From NCBI GenBank assembly GCA_002309805.1, contig DBYJ01000045.1, positions 352 to 64,351 on the forward strand: a DNA stretch of 64,000 nucleotides, read 5' to 3'. A program made the translations under genes and the position numbers. Within the stretch, counting starts at the first letter, position 1. Every line of letters begins with the position of its first letter. The DNA is from Bacteroidales bacterium UBA1189. GTDB lineage: Bacteria > Bacteroidota > Bacteroidia > Bacteroidales > Bacteroidaceae. Positions 34,101 to 42,280 of this stretch are shown one piece after another. The notes beneath the pieces are model-generated. The model did no database searches. It was not told where the DNA came from and was given only the letters and a program-made list of their open reading frames with translations.

Positions 34101-35863
34101 TTGGTACGCTGCACGTTCACGGGCCTTTCACGGGGTTAGATGTGGAAGGGAAGCTGACGGCGCAAAATGCCTCTTTTACCCTCGTGCCCACGAATGTGAA
34201 ATATGAGTTTGTCGGTGATATAAACTTCGTCCCAGGTGCCATCCGCTTCGAGAATCTTGAGGTTTTCGACACCGCTTTCAACCCCCATTACAGTCATAAT
34301 TCGTCCTACGCTCCCGGCGCCAAACCTCATTCGGCTATCCTGAACGGCGACATCACCCACTCGCATCTCCAGAACTGGGGTTATGACCTTACGGTGAGAA
34401 CGAACAACGTGCTGGCGCTGAATCTCTCCAATACGGGCGTTGACCCCTTCTGGACAACCATTTATGCCGATGGTTTGGTAAAGGTATGGGGCTCGGAAAG
34501 CAGCAACACCCTCAACGTGGACGTGAAGGCTGAGTCACGGCCCAACTCCTTCTTTGCCCTGAACCTCGGCAGCAGCACCACATCCGAAGCCGACTTCATC
34601 CGCTTCCGTGACCGTGATACCATACCCTCTGACGACGAAATCCGCCAGCGAATAGAACAGATAAGGGCGCAGACAGGCAGCGAGTTGCTGCGCCGACGTT
34701 CAACACAGCCTCCTGGCGGGCGACGTGGAACTCAACAACCTAACATTTCGATTGACGTGAATGCCTCCATCACTCCCGATGCCGAGATTCGTCTGGTGAC
34801 TGACGCCGCAACCGACGATGCCATTAACGCAAGGGGCTCGGGCGACCTCACCATACGTATGAGGAACGAGAATATCGGCCTCTACGGTACGTATACGCTG
34901 ATGAAGGGCGAATATAACCTGAGTCTGCAGGACCTTGTCACTAAACGATTTGATGTGGTGGAGGGTTCTACTGTGGAGTTTGACGGCGATCCACTGGATG
35001 CGCGGCTTAACATCACAGCATCGCACACGGTGAACAGCGTCTCACTGGCTGACCTAAGTGCCGATGCCTCCTCGATGGGCAACGTGCGCGTGAATTGTCT
35101 GTTGGGTATCAGCGGTACCCCGAATGCTCCGCGGCTGACCTTCAATATCGAACTCCCACAGGGTACCGAGGAACAGAAGACCCTGCTGCGCACCTATACC
35201 GCTACTGACGAACAGATGAACTTGCAATTCATCTACCTGCTCGGCTTAGGCAAGTTCTATACCTACGACTTCTCGCAGGCATCCACGCAAGGAACGCAGG
35301 GCGGTGTCGCAGCCATGCAGTCGCTGCTGAGCTCTACCGTGTCCAGCCAAATCAATTCGCTTATTTCCAATTTGCTCCCAAGCGAGAACTGGAGCCTGTC
35401 GAGCAGCATCAAGTCGGACAATCTGTTGGGCAACTATGCAGACGAGGAGATGTCGATGGGTAATATGGAGGTACAGGGCGTATTGGAGGGACGTCTGCTC
35501 AATAATCGCCTGCTGGTGAACGGTAACTTCGGCTATCGCGATAACCCCATGTATGCCAGCAACTTCATCGGTGATTTCGATATCCGCTATCTGCTGTTCC
35601 CAAGGTCGAATTTATGGCTGAAGGGTTACAATAGAACCAATGACCGTTACTTTTCGAAGACCTCGCTCACAACGCAGGGTGTCGGTTTGATGTTCAATCG
35701 CGATTTTGATGGATTCTCCCGTCCCCAACGTCAGTCGCCGCCTCCGGTTGCTCCATCGGATACGCTTGTGGCACCAGCGCCTAATGAAACTACCATAATT
35801 ACTGAGACATTTTCTGAGTCTTCTGATGATTCAGATTACTCAGAAGCTCCAATAGCCCCCTAA
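31136..35863 (+). CDS. tamB: Translocation and assembly module protein TamB-like (DUF490)
   Basis: This 1575-residue protein is of the TamB/AsmA-like type: an N-terminal inner-membrane anchor (hydrophobic near 9-27), a very long stretch of beta-strands expected to form a hydrophobic groove across the periplasm, and a C-terminal DUF490 domain (about 1180-1500, with NIGLYGTYTLMKGEYNLSLQ). Members take part in outer-membrane assembly and lipid transport between the membranes. The start is taken as the GTG at 31136; a GTG three codons later is possible, and no ATG is well placed. The C-terminal tail is Pro/Ser/acid-rich. The following RluA gene starts 8 bp after the stop. No BamA-like partner is adjacent. 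Confidence 0.88.
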   Translation: MSKVSRRLRGVFRVLCVVLLLLVVVAHLPWVQHRAGVALASKLEDKLGTRVVLDGLRWRLPADIILDSLRLDDLEGLPLLAADRLAVKMNWRPLIREGRIAIRNIRFYNPTIAVRADSAGAEPNYQFLIDAFSTGKKAVLPEMQINSLIIRGAHLTYDIAAEPETPAELNPAHLDVSDLNAHLSLKMLTNDSLSMMMRQLSLKEKSGFQLDDMTFRLVANRQGATLVGFNLKMPQSELRVDSLFADYRDREAVRLKGDVPTSTLAASDLSAFLPGLRGNTSKLTLSTSFKGGTDGRFDVPHLIVRLNRKDVDLMLQGQGTPTYVDGKLIRLSVTPSGWNALEGLLGAVDAKSGTELRPLLEDWEARMGATSLTGDAVLQMNADRTPQQAKAKLALRADLGEADVEAALKGGRFAATVDTRSLALGKALESSDLGKLTASLNLKGTLAGNPFASEKGSTQLQLKQALREASIDGEIQSIDFKNYTYSPILVNGTWAENRLKATLKVDDPNVRSQVAASYDTRGGNNAYTLHADVAQLNLYNLHLTDKHETSRFAFKVNGNLTGNNLDALRGQIALDSLQLEDPAHTWTMKHFALGSFPNGAQQVYTIDSDFMQMRASGYFTPENLPGSVYNLLMDYEPTLLSVLMPESAKAARKADKAARAGNANVLTFNATVSDLSLLNELFYIPVKAVNPMRISGALNEERGTLSLNMNVPQLRYDELQFRNVTLNVNNEGSSALRLQAGGEKVEKDGKALMADVMAQLVNDDIMLDAEWRNSVKGFFEGNIHAKADFAKNAAGRIETTLTGMPSTAVINNEAWHFSPFTAVLSDDVYGVDGFRLTSGTQYLALDGSVVAHPQRTASSHADSLSVRLNNINMAPFLSLAKLKGISFGGVISGHADVAGLMTKAPRVGARLEVDSLTFCDAPLGDALAQVGYDDKGIVFDVSSPTIDLGGTASVAEKNLDLTIKADSTDVGFLNAMLTGIMSDVEGRGFGTLHVHGPFTGLDVEGKLTAQNASFTLVPTNVKYEFVGDINFVPGAIRFENLEVFDTAFNPHYSHNSSYAPGAKPHSAILNGDITHSHLQNWGYDLTVRTNNVLALNLSNTGVDPFWTTIYADGLVKVWGSESSNTLNVDVKAESRPNSFFALNLGSSTTSEADFIRFRDRDTIPSDDEIRQRIEQIRAQTGSELLRRRSTQPPGGRRGTQQPNISIDVNASITPDAEIRLVTDAATDDAINARGSGDLTIRMRNENIGLYGTYTLMKGEYNLSLQDLVTKRFDVVEGSTVEFDGDPLDARLNITASHTVNSVSLADLSADASSMGNVRVNCLLGISGTPNAPRLTFNIELPQGTEEQKTLLRTYTATDEQMNLQFIYLLGLGKFYTYDFSQASTQGTQGGVAAMQSLLSSTVSSQINSLISNLLPSENWSLSSSIKSDNLLGNYADEEMSMGNMEVQGVLEGRLLNNRLLVNGNFGYRDNPMYASNFIGDFDIRYLLFPRSNLWLKGYNRTNDRYFSKTSLTTQGVGLMFNRDFDGFSRPQRQSPPPVAPSDTLVAPAPNETTIITETFSESSDDSDYSEAPIAP

Positions 35864-35870
35864 GAAGCCT

Positions 35871-36788
35871 ATGAACCAGAAACGATACGGAAAGAAAGGC
35901 CAACCCGTCATTTTCGACTATCAACCCACGGAGGAGATGACGCTGCTTCCCTTCCTGCTGGAGGTGCTGGCTCCGAAGAGCCGCAGCGACGTGAAATCCA
36001 TGCTTGCCCACTATCACGTGCAAGTGAATGGGACGACGGTCACGCAGTTCGATATGCCGCTCACTCCCTCTGACAGAATCTCCATCAATTTCACGCGTCC
36101 CTTCGCTGTCGTAAGGGATAACCGCGTCCACATTCTCTATGAGGACGACTATCTGATAGCCGTCGAGAAACCTTCGGGGATGCTCTCCGTCGGTCGTGAG
36201 GGTGGGGAAGAGCGCACCTTGTGGAGCCTGCTGACGGACTATATGAAGCAGAAGGATCCGCGCAGTACCGCGTATGTCTGTCACAGGTTGGATCAGTACA
36301 CATCGGGCATTCTGGTGTTTGCCAAAGACGGCAATGCGCAGCGCATATTGCGCTATCAGTGGGACACCTTTGTGCGCGAGCGCGGGTACTACGCCGTTGT
36401 GGAGGGCGTTCCGTCCAGTGAACACGACGAACTGCGCCACTATCTGTTGGAGGACAGCTCGTACCGCGTTCATGTGGTTCACGGGGAGAAGATTCCCCCT
36501 GAAGCGAAACTGGCGGTGACACGCTATGCGCTGATGCAGACGAACGGGCATCACTCGCTGCTCAACGTTCATCTGTTCACCGGAAGGAAGAATCAGATTC
36601 GCGCCCAGCTGGCAGAAATCGGATGCCCTGTGGCGGGTGACCGCAAGTATGGCGCTACGACGAGCCCTGCTTCGCGCCTGATGCTGCATAACTATCGCCT
36701 CTCTTTGGTGCATCCTGTGACGCACGAGTTGCTCACGTTCGAGCTGCCTGCGCCAAAGTCGTTCTATTCCACCACAAAACCCTCATAG
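35871..36788 (+). CDS. RluA/RluD-family pseudouridine synthase
   Basis: The 305-residue enzyme is predicted to isomerise specific uridines to pseudouridine in rRNA or tRNA. An N-terminal S4-like RNA-binding region (about 25-85, with SRSDVKSMLAHYHVQVNG) precedes the catalytic domain. The catalytic motif is CHRLDQYTSGILVF near 140, in which the Asp attacks the uridine, and a second conserved segment is VHLFTGRKNQIRAQLAEIGCPVAGDRKYG near 225. It follows tamB by 8 bp and precedes the DUF1460 gene by 12 bp, indicating one transcript. Which RNA position it modifies cannot be told from the sequence. Confidence 0.9.
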   Translation: MNQKRYGKKGQPVIFDYQPTEEMTLLPFLLEVLAPKSRSDVKSMLAHYHVQVNGTTVTQFDMPLTPSDRISINFTRPFAVVRDNRVHILYEDDYLIAVEKPSGMLSVGREGGEERTLWSLLTDYMKQKDPRSTAYVCHRLDQYTSGILVFAKDGNAQRILRYQWDTFVRERGYYAVVEGVPSSEHDELRHYLLEDSSYRVHVVHGEKIPPEAKLAVTRYALMQTNGHHSLLNVHLFTGRKNQIRAQLAEIGCPVAGDRKYGATTSPASRLMLHNYRLSLVHPVTHELLTFELPAPKSFYSTTKPS

Positions 36789-36800
36789 TCTTCCTTGTTG

Positions 36801-37637
36801 ATGAAGCGCGTCATTCCCCTTATGCTCCTGCTGTGGACGTCGGTTGTGTTTGCAGAGCCGACGGACAGCTTGTTCGTAGAGCAAGTTTTGCGGAAGTATG
36901 CGCACACGGACAAGGATGCTGGGGCGCTGGTAGTTTCCATTGGGAAGGAGTTCCTGGGGAAACCGTATGTAGGCGGCACCCTTGAGGTGAATGCTCCAGA
37001 TGAGAAACTTGTTGTCAATACGCGCGAAGTAGATTGTACTACGTTTGTTGATCAGGTGCTCGCACTTACGCTGACGGTGTTGCACGGAGGGACGGATTAC
37101 GCCTCTTTCTGCCGTTGGCTGACACAGCTGCGTTATCGGGGAGGGACGCTTGACGGCTATGTTTCGCGCCTGCATTACTTTGCCGACTTCGTCCAAGATA
37201 ACTCCGAGTGGTTTGAATGTCTACCCTCTGGGGATGATGGCCGCTATCCCGTGCAGAGGGTGACGCTCTCGTTCATGAGCGCGCATCCCGACAGCTATCC
37301 GGCGTTGAAGGGAAACCCCGATGCCATCCGCCTCATCCGCGAGGTAGAGCAGCGCTTCGTCGATTATCCCGTTCGTTACATACCCAAGGAGAAGACGCCC
37401 CTCTTCGCGCTGCTTCAGGAGGGTGACGTGGTGGCGTTGCTCACGACGGTGAAGGGGTTGGATGTCTCGCATCTGGGCATCGTCGTCAAGGAGAAAGGAG
37501 TACTTCGTCTGCTTCACGCCTCCTCTGTCGCAGGGAAGGTGGTCGTGGAGTCGCGCTCGTTGCCTGCCATGCTCAGCACCCGCAAGTCGTGTCCGGGCAT
37601 TCGCGCCATCCGTTTGAAAACTAATTTATCAGAATAG
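36801..37637 (+). CDS. DUF1460 (amidase-like) exported protein
   Basis: The ATG at 36801 starts a signal peptide (MKRVIPLMLLLWTSVVFA); two upstream TTG codons in frame are unlikely starts. The 278-residue protein belongs to the DUF1460 family, papain/NlpC-like proteins described as N-acetylmuramoyl-L-alanine amidase-like, which may cut or recycle peptidoglycan. The likely nucleophile is C79 in EVDCTTFVDQV, and a histidine in DVSHLGIVVKEKGVLRLLHASS fits the partner. It is the third gene of the tamB operon, so three of its products may act in the envelope. The specific substrate is unknown. Confidence 0.82.
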   Translation: MKRVIPLMLLLWTSVVFAEPTDSLFVEQVLRKYAHTDKDAGALVVSIGKEFLGKPYVGGTLEVNAPDEKLVVNTREVDCTTFVDQVLALTLTVLHGGTDYASFCRWLTQLRYRGGTLDGYVSRLHYFADFVQDNSEWFECLPSGDDGRYPVQRVTLSFMSAHPDSYPALKGNPDAIRLIREVEQRFVDYPVRYIPKEKTPLFALLQEGDVVALLTTVKGLDVSHLGIVVKEKGVLRLLHASSVAGKVVVESRSLPAMLSTRKSCPGIRAIRLKTNLSE

Positions 37638-37655
37638 TAAAACAAGATATAATAT

Positions 37656-38933
37656 ATGATGAAAGAAACGCCCGTCCTGCTGCTTACGGGTTATTTAGGC
37701 AGCGGAAAGACAACTTTAGTCAACCGAATCCTCTCCAATAAACGGGGCATTCGCTTCGCGGTCATCGTCAACGATATCGGTGAAGTGAACATCGATGCTG
37801 ACCTCATCCAGAAGGGGGGCATCGTGGGGCAGAAGGAAGAGAGCCTCGTTGCCCTTCAGAACGGCTGCATCTGCTGCACGTTGAAGATGGATCTCATCGA
37901 GCAACTGGGCGACATCATGAAGATGCAACGCTTCGACTATATCGTCATCGAAGCCAGCGGCATCTGCGAGCCGGAACCCATTGCCCGCACCATTTGTTCC
38001 ATTCCCTCGATGGGTTACGAGTATGTGGTGAAGGGCATTCCGCGCCTCGACTGCATCGTTACCGTTGTGGACGCTATGCGTATGCAGAGCGAGTTCGGCT
38101 GTGGCGACAACCTCCAGAAGACCGACTTGGAGGAGGACGACATCGAGAATCTGCTCATTCAGCAAATTGAGTTCTGCGACAAAATCCTGCTCAACAAAGC
38201 CTCCGAAGTCACTCTAGAGGAGTTGGGGCGCATGGAGAGCATCATCCGCGCCCTGCAGCCGAAGGCTGAAATCATACGCTGCGACTACGCCAACGTGGAT
38301 TTGGACAAGATTATCCACACCGGCTCCTTCGATTATGAGAATGTGGCTACCTCAGCCACATGGATTCAGAAGGTTGAGGAGGGCGCTCCTGCACCCGAGG
38401 ACGACGAAGAGGATGAGGAAGAAGAACACCATCATCACCACCATCATCACGACGATGAAGAAGATCATCACCATCACGATGATGATGACGACGATGATGA
38501 GGAGGAGGAACATCACCACCATCACCACCACCATCATCACGACGATGAGGGCGAGGCAGAGGAGTATGGCATCTCCACGTGGGTTTACTACAGCCGTGCG
38601 CCCTTCGACATCAATAGGTTCGATTTCTTTATCAATAGGCATTGGCCGAAGCAGGTGATACGCGCAAAGGGCATGTGCTGGTTTCAGGACGATCCGGATG
38701 TCTGCTACCTTTTCGAACAGGCAGGGCGTCAGTTCTCCCTGAAGAACATAGGGCAGTGGTTTGCCACGATGCCTGAGGATGAGCTGCGTCATCAGCTTGA
38801 GGTGGACGCTACGCTTCAGCGCGACTGGGACGAGGAGTACGGCGACCGTATGCAGAAGCTTGTTTTCATCGGGCAGCATCTGGACAAAGATGCCCTGCGC
38901 CAAGCCCTCGACAACTGCCAAGTAGATTTCTAA
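37656..38933 (+). CDS. CobW/COG0523 metal-chaperone GTPase with a histidine- and acid-rich insert
   Basis: The 425-residue protein is a COG0523 GTPase, the group that delivers metals such as zinc or cobalt to client proteins. The P-loop is GYLGSGKTT (12-20) and the metal-binding CICC motif is at residues 71-74. Between the G domain and the C-terminal CobW domain lies a run at about 245-305 with 22 histidines in blocks of 8, 4 and 10, separated by Asp/Glu stretches. Such His-rich regions store or buffer metal ions; this one is unusually long. The C-terminal domain includes YGISTWVYYSRAPFDINRF. It is the fourth gene of the tamB operon; no Zur box or other metal site is obvious to me. Confidence 0.9.
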   Translation: MMKETPVLLLTGYLGSGKTTLVNRILSNKRGIRFAVIVNDIGEVNIDADLIQKGGIVGQKEESLVALQNGCICCTLKMDLIEQLGDIMKMQRFDYIVIEASGICEPEPIARTICSIPSMGYEYVVKGIPRLDCIVTVVDAMRMQSEFGCGDNLQKTDLEEDDIENLLIQQIEFCDKILLNKASEVTLEELGRMESIIRALQPKAEIIRCDYANVDLDKIIHTGSFDYENVATSATWIQKVEEGAPAPEDDEEDEEEEHHHHHHHHDDEEDHHHHDDDDDDDEEEEHHHHHHHHHHDDEGEAEEYGISTWVYYSRAPFDINRFDFFINRHWPKQVIRAKGMCWFQDDPDVCYLFEQAGRQFSLKNIGQWFATMPEDELRHQLEVDATLQRDWDEEYGDRMQKLVFIGQHLDKDALRQALDNCQVDF

Positions 38934-38975
38934 TTATCAATTATCAATTTCCATTTTTCAATCTTCAATCTTAAC
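38934..38975. repeat. Heptamer tandem repeat
   Basis: Six units (TTATCAA, TTATCAA, TTTCCAT, TTTTCAA, TCTTCAA, TCTTAAC) fill the 45-bp space between the CobW gene and the next start codon, with no interruption. Confidence 0.75.
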
Positions 38976-38978
38976 AAA

Positions 38979-39839
38979 GTGGACAGACGAGGTTTTCTGA
39001 AAGCAGGCGCAGCGGGTGCTGCCCTGTTGGCTGTGCCCGAAGTGGCACTAGGGCGTATGGCGGAGGCGGCTCCGTCAGACAACGGTATGAAGAAGGTGCG
39101 CACGAATGCGGACAAGTTCCATCTAGGTATGGCAGGTTATACGTTTGTCAACTTCGACCTTGATACGACGCTCCGCATCATGCAGCGCCTCGATGTGCAT
39201 TGGCTCTGCATCAAGGACTTCCACCTTCCTCTTGACAGTACTGACGAGCAGATTCGCGCATTTCATGCGAAACTGGCCGAGAAAGACGTCACGGGTTATG
39301 CCGTAGGACCAATCTACATGAAGAGCGAGGCGGAGGTAGATCGCGCGTTTGCCTATGCCCAGCGCGTAGGCGTGAAGCTGGTTGTCAGCGTGCCCAACTA
39401 CGAACTGCTGCCCTATGTGGAGAAGAAGGTGCAGGAGTACGACTTCCGCACGGCCATCCATTTGCACGGCCCTGACATGAAACTTTATCCCGACGCTACG
39501 GACATCTGGAACAACGTGAAGAACCTCGACCCGCGCATCGGCATGTGCCTTGACATCGGGCATGACATGCGTTTCGGTGCCGATCCCATCCGCGACCTTA
39601 AACGCTATGCCAGCCGTGTGTTCGACATCCATCTGAAGGACGTTACAGGCAACACGCGCGAAGGACGCGCCATTGAGTTGGGACGTGGGAAGATTGACTT
39701 CCCCCGCTTCGTGAAGATGCTCCGCAAGGTAGGTTATGCAGGATCGTGCAGCCTTGAGTACGAGAAGGACATGAAGGATCCCTTCCTTGGCATTGCCGAG
39801 AGTGTGGGTTACTTCCGCTCTGTCTGCGACAACGTCTGA
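38979..39839 (+). CDS. Exported sugar phosphate isomerase/epimerase-like TIM-barrel protein
   Basis: The GTG at 38979 begins a twin-arginine-like signal (MDRRGFLKAGAAGAALLAVP), so the 286-residue protein is probably exported folded. The remainder is an AP-endonuclease-2-type TIM barrel, seen in sugar isomerases and epimerases, with DVHWLCIKDFHLP, FRTAIHLHGPDMKLYPDATD, MCLDIGHDMRFG and VFDIHLKDVTG carrying the metal-binding acids and histidines. A second member of this class of Tat-exported sugar enzymes is the oxidoreductase at 16460. The substrate is not known. It is the last gene of the tamB-to-isomerase run and ends at the terminator at 39863. Confidence 0.82.
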   Translation: MDRRGFLKAGAAGAALLAVPEVALGRMAEAAPSDNGMKKVRTNADKFHLGMAGYTFVNFDLDTTLRIMQRLDVHWLCIKDFHLPLDSTDEQIRAFHAKLAEKDVTGYAVGPIYMKSEAEVDRAFAYAQRVGVKLVVSVPNYELLPYVEKKVQEYDFRTAIHLHGPDMKLYPDATDIWNNVKNLDPRIGMCLDIGHDMRFGADPIRDLKRYASRVFDIHLKDVTGNTREGRAIELGRGKIDFPRFVKMLRKVGYAGSCSLEYEKDMKDPFLGIAESVGYFRSVCDNV

Positions 39840-39862
39840 CGGCGTCTTGTCATCCCAAAAGA

Positions 39863-39893
39863 AAAGGGGAAACTTCAGAAAAGTTTCCCCTTT
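39863..39893. terminator. Bidirectional terminator
   Basis: AAAGGGGAAACTT and AAGTTTCCCCTTT form a perfect 13-bp stem with a 5-nt loop (CAGAA). It lies between the converging isomerase and lipoprotein genes. Confidence 0.88.
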
Positions 39894-39912
39894 CCTGCTT
39901 TCCGTCAGTTGC

Positions 39913-40830
39913 TTACTTCTCTTCGAGATTGAAGGCGATGGTGGCATTGTAAGTCTTGCCGGCATCCGTCACACTGCCCGAGAGGGTGAGGGTATAGTAG
40001 CTCACCTTCTTGTAGGTCTCGACGGTGAAGGTGGCCTTGCCGCTCTCGTATTCGAACATTTTCTCGTCGCCGTCCCAGGCATAGTTCAGCTCGCCTGTCT
40101 TCTCGTTTTTCCAGTTCCACATGCCGACGAAGATCTTGCCGTTCTCGAAGAGGACGATGAACGAGCCCGTCTGGGTGAACATGATGTCCGTAATATTCAT
40201 CTTCTCAGGGATATTGGCATCTAGCTGGGGTGCCTTCTCCTTGGCGTAGGCGAAGATGGCGTTGAAACTGGCGGCATCGGGAGCCTCGAAAATCTTGGTG
40301 GCCTTCACGGCGCCGTCAAGGGTGATGTGCGTGTAGCAAATTTTCCAGTTACGGCAGAGATCCTGCGTGAGGTTGCTGTCAGAGACTTTTTCAACGACTT
40401 CAACGGCGTAAGTGACACCCTCGTCGACATTGCTGTTCAGGAATAACTTGGCGGAGGTGATGGCGCCTTCGGCGTTCTTGAGCAGCTGCAGGTGGCAGAT
40501 GAACTTGTTGCTGTCGTCGTAAATGGTGTAGACGTCGCCCGTGACCTCGTAGCGTCCGTAGATGTACTCGGGGATGACGGTGTTGGCGCGTGTGGAGGGA
40601 GCCGATTGTTCCGGGAGAGCCTTGGCCATGATGGCCTTGCCGGTTTCAGTGAGGATGATGTCGGTGAATGGGGCGTCACCCTTGATGGAGAGGCTGACGG
40701 CTTTTTCCTTCAGTTCCGGTGTCTTCATTTCAGGCGTTTGGATGTCGTTGTCTTCGCCGCCGCCCTTGTTGCAGGCGCAGATAAGGGGAAGAATGCATGC
40801 TAATGATAGGCAGAATAAAATCTTTTTCAT
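39913..40830 (-). CDS. Putative lipoprotein of unknown function (305 aa)
   Basis: The protein starts with a signal peptide and lipobox (MKKILFCLSLACILPLICAC, Cys at 20 as the likely lipidated residue), followed by a Gly/Asp-rich linker. The mature part has repeated short beta-rich segments with YGRYEVTGDVYTIYDDSN and VGMWNWKNEKTGELNYAWDG, resembling surface or periplasmic domains of Bacteroidetes lipoproteins, but I recognise no named family. It is 47 bp after the barrel-like gene and probably co-transcribed with it from the promoter at 41658, which points to a shared envelope role. Confidence 0.72.
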   Translation of the reverse strand: MKKILFCLSLACILPLICACNKGGGEDNDIQTPEMKTPELKEKAVSLSIKGDAPFTDIILTETGKAIMAKALPEQSAPSTRANTVIPEYIYGRYEVTGDVYTIYDDSNKFICHLQLLKNAEGAITSAKLFLNSNVDEGVTYAVEVVEKVSDSNLTQDLCRNWKICYTHITLDGAVKATKIFEAPDAASFNAIFAYAKEKAPQLDANIPEKMNITDIMFTQTGSFIVLFENGKIFVGMWNWKNEKTGELNYAWDGDEKMFEYESGKATFTVETYKKVSYYTLTLSGSVTDAGKTYNATIAFNLEEK

Positions 40831-40877
40831 ACGATGATAGGTTTGTTAGTTCGGCATAGCCGAAGGGGTTATTCACT

Positions 40878-41615
40878 TTAGAAACAATAGTATAGTCGCA
40901 GGTTGAGGACGGGATAAACGGGGATTCCCGAAATGATGTCGTAGTACTTTTTGAACTCAGCGTTGTTGATGTCATCCGGCGTGATGGATGCCCACTCCTC
41001 TTCGTCAGGCGACCAGGCATTGAGGGTAATGGCTCCCCAGTACTGCACACCGAGGTCGAGTGCTAGGTTCAGGTGATGATCCGACACGGGACGGCCGAAG
41101 CCAACACCCACATAGGGCTTCATGGAAGCTGCCTGCACGCTGAGGCGGACCTTGCCGTTCTCGTCCAGCGTGACGGCCTTGCCGCCCACCATGATGCCTT
41201 CACCTTTGCCGATGCCTTTCAGCTCGGTAGTGTTCTGTGCGCGGATGAAGTCTGCAGTACCCATGTAGAGGCCCGTGGTGAGGTGGAACGAACTCTCGGG
41301 GAAGGGGTAGATGTCGGCCAGCACCTTGCCGTCGATCTTGTGAAGACTGCCCTTCACGATGGCGGAGTACTGGATGTTCTTGACGGAGTATGGAATGGTG
41401 AACGACTTGCCGATAAGCTCGGGTAGTGCCGACACACCGGCGCGCAGCGTGACGAAGCGTGTGACGTGCGAAGCCAGTTCAAGGCCTGCACCGGCGGTTC
41501 CCACCTCGACGCCGACAGCCAAACGGTCGAAGATATATTCTTCAGCAGAAGCGGCTCCATTGCCAAGCATCAGCAGGGCGGTGCAAATAATGAGATAGAA
41601 TTTGTTGGCTTTCAT
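40878..41615 (-). CDS. Small outer-membrane beta-barrel-like protein (245 aa)
   Basis: I place the start at 41615, where MKANKFYLIICTALLMLGNGAASA forms a signal peptide and the promoter lies 43 bp upstream; a longer open frame extends back to 41909 but crosses the promoter and into the 21-bp array. The mature protein has alternating hydrophobic strands (LAVGVEVGTAGAGLELA, LTTGLYMGTADFI, KPYVGVGFGRPVS) and ends YPVLNLRLYYCF. This resembles outer-membrane barrel proteins, although the final residue follows a Cys. It is the first gene of a pair with the lipoprotein at 39913. Function unknown. Confidence 0.72.
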   Translation of the reverse strand: MKANKFYLIICTALLMLGNGAASAEEYIFDRLAVGVEVGTAGAGLELASHVTRFVTLRAGVSALPELIGKSFTIPYSVKNIQYSAIVKGSLHKIDGKVLADIYPFPESSFHLTTGLYMGTADFIRAQNTTELKGIGKGEGIMVGGKAVTLDENGKVRLSVQAASMKPYVGVGFGRPVSDHHLNLALDLGVQYWGAITLNAWSPDEEEWASITPDDINNAEFKKYYDIISGIPVYPVLNLRLYYCF

Positions 41616-41657
41616 TTTGTTGTAATTATTAAGTTTATTCTTTTCCAATATCGGGTA

Positions 41658-41665
41658 CAAAGTTA
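41658..41665 (-). promoter_or_regulatory. Promoter -7 element for the barrel/lipoprotein pair
   Basis: The minus strand reads TAACTTTG, a match to TAnnTTTG, 43 bp before the start at 41615; it also supports that start over the longer frame. Confidence 0.75.
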
Positions 41666-41813
41666 ATGCTTTTTCTTTTAATATGCAAATTTTTTGGCGA
41701 AAATCGGCAGCCATTCGCTTTCCCAGCGATAGGTGGGGCTTAATGTTCTTAAAGCTCTTAGAGCAGTTAGGGGGCGAAGGCTGGGGGCGCCATCTTCCAC
41801 GTAAGTACTCTAT

Positions 41814-41876
41814 CATTGCAGGCAACTGCTTTTCCAATGCAGGCAACTGAGCATGCAGCGTAAGCAATCGGGCACG
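41814..41876 (-). repeat. 21-bp tandem array, locus D (3 clear units)
   Basis: Units at 41814-41834, 41835-41855 and 41856-41876 are each 21 bp. On the minus strand they carry GCCTGCAATG, GCCTGCATTG and the weaker GCTTACGCTG. A degraded copy can be seen just before (41793-41813). The array lies in the 665-bp gap between the barrel gene and the tRNA gene; the rest of that gap shows only A/T-rich sequence, a GC-rich patch near 41770 and a tRNA terminator. Confidence 0.8.
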
Positions 41877-42184
41877 TGGTATAAGCGACCACCGGCTCCA
41901 CAAAGTCACAATGTCACACTTTTTCCAGCCAGGGTAAATGATACTCTGCTTAATTTGTTGATTTGTCGGTGTCTAAGTGTTTGGTATGGTGGGCTGTATT
42001 CCTGGTGCTTTAGGAGCCTTTTTCGAAAAAGAATAGTAGCTCTCTTTCAGAAATCACTCTTTTTTTCTGAAACTTGGCGCTTTTTTGTGGGAAGAGGGAA
42101 GCGCTTTTCGGCTCGGTTATGTTGGTTTTGCTCGCCTATTAGTTGCTTTTTACCATCTTTTTTCGCTAAAAAACCTCTAGAATC

Positions 42185-42228
42185 GTTCAAAAAAAAGAAA
42201 AAGGATCTCTTTGTAAAGACCCTTTTTC
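42185..42228 (-). terminator. Likely terminator of the tRNA-Arg transcript
   Basis: GAAAAAGG (42197-42204) and CCTTTTTC (42221-42228) enclose an inner TCTTT/AAAGA pair. On the minus strand a long T-rich run follows. It lies 50 bp past the tRNA 3' end. Confidence 0.75.
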
Positions 42229-42280
42229 CCGTACTTTCAGGGGCGAAAAAACTCTTGATTTTCTTTCCTTTCCCTTCTTG

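Noticed and set aside
38390..38570. Repeat-rich DNA as a broken or frameshifted stretch in the CobW gene
   Set aside because: The frame is open through the His/Asp/Glu run and the C-terminal CobW domain continues in the same frame.
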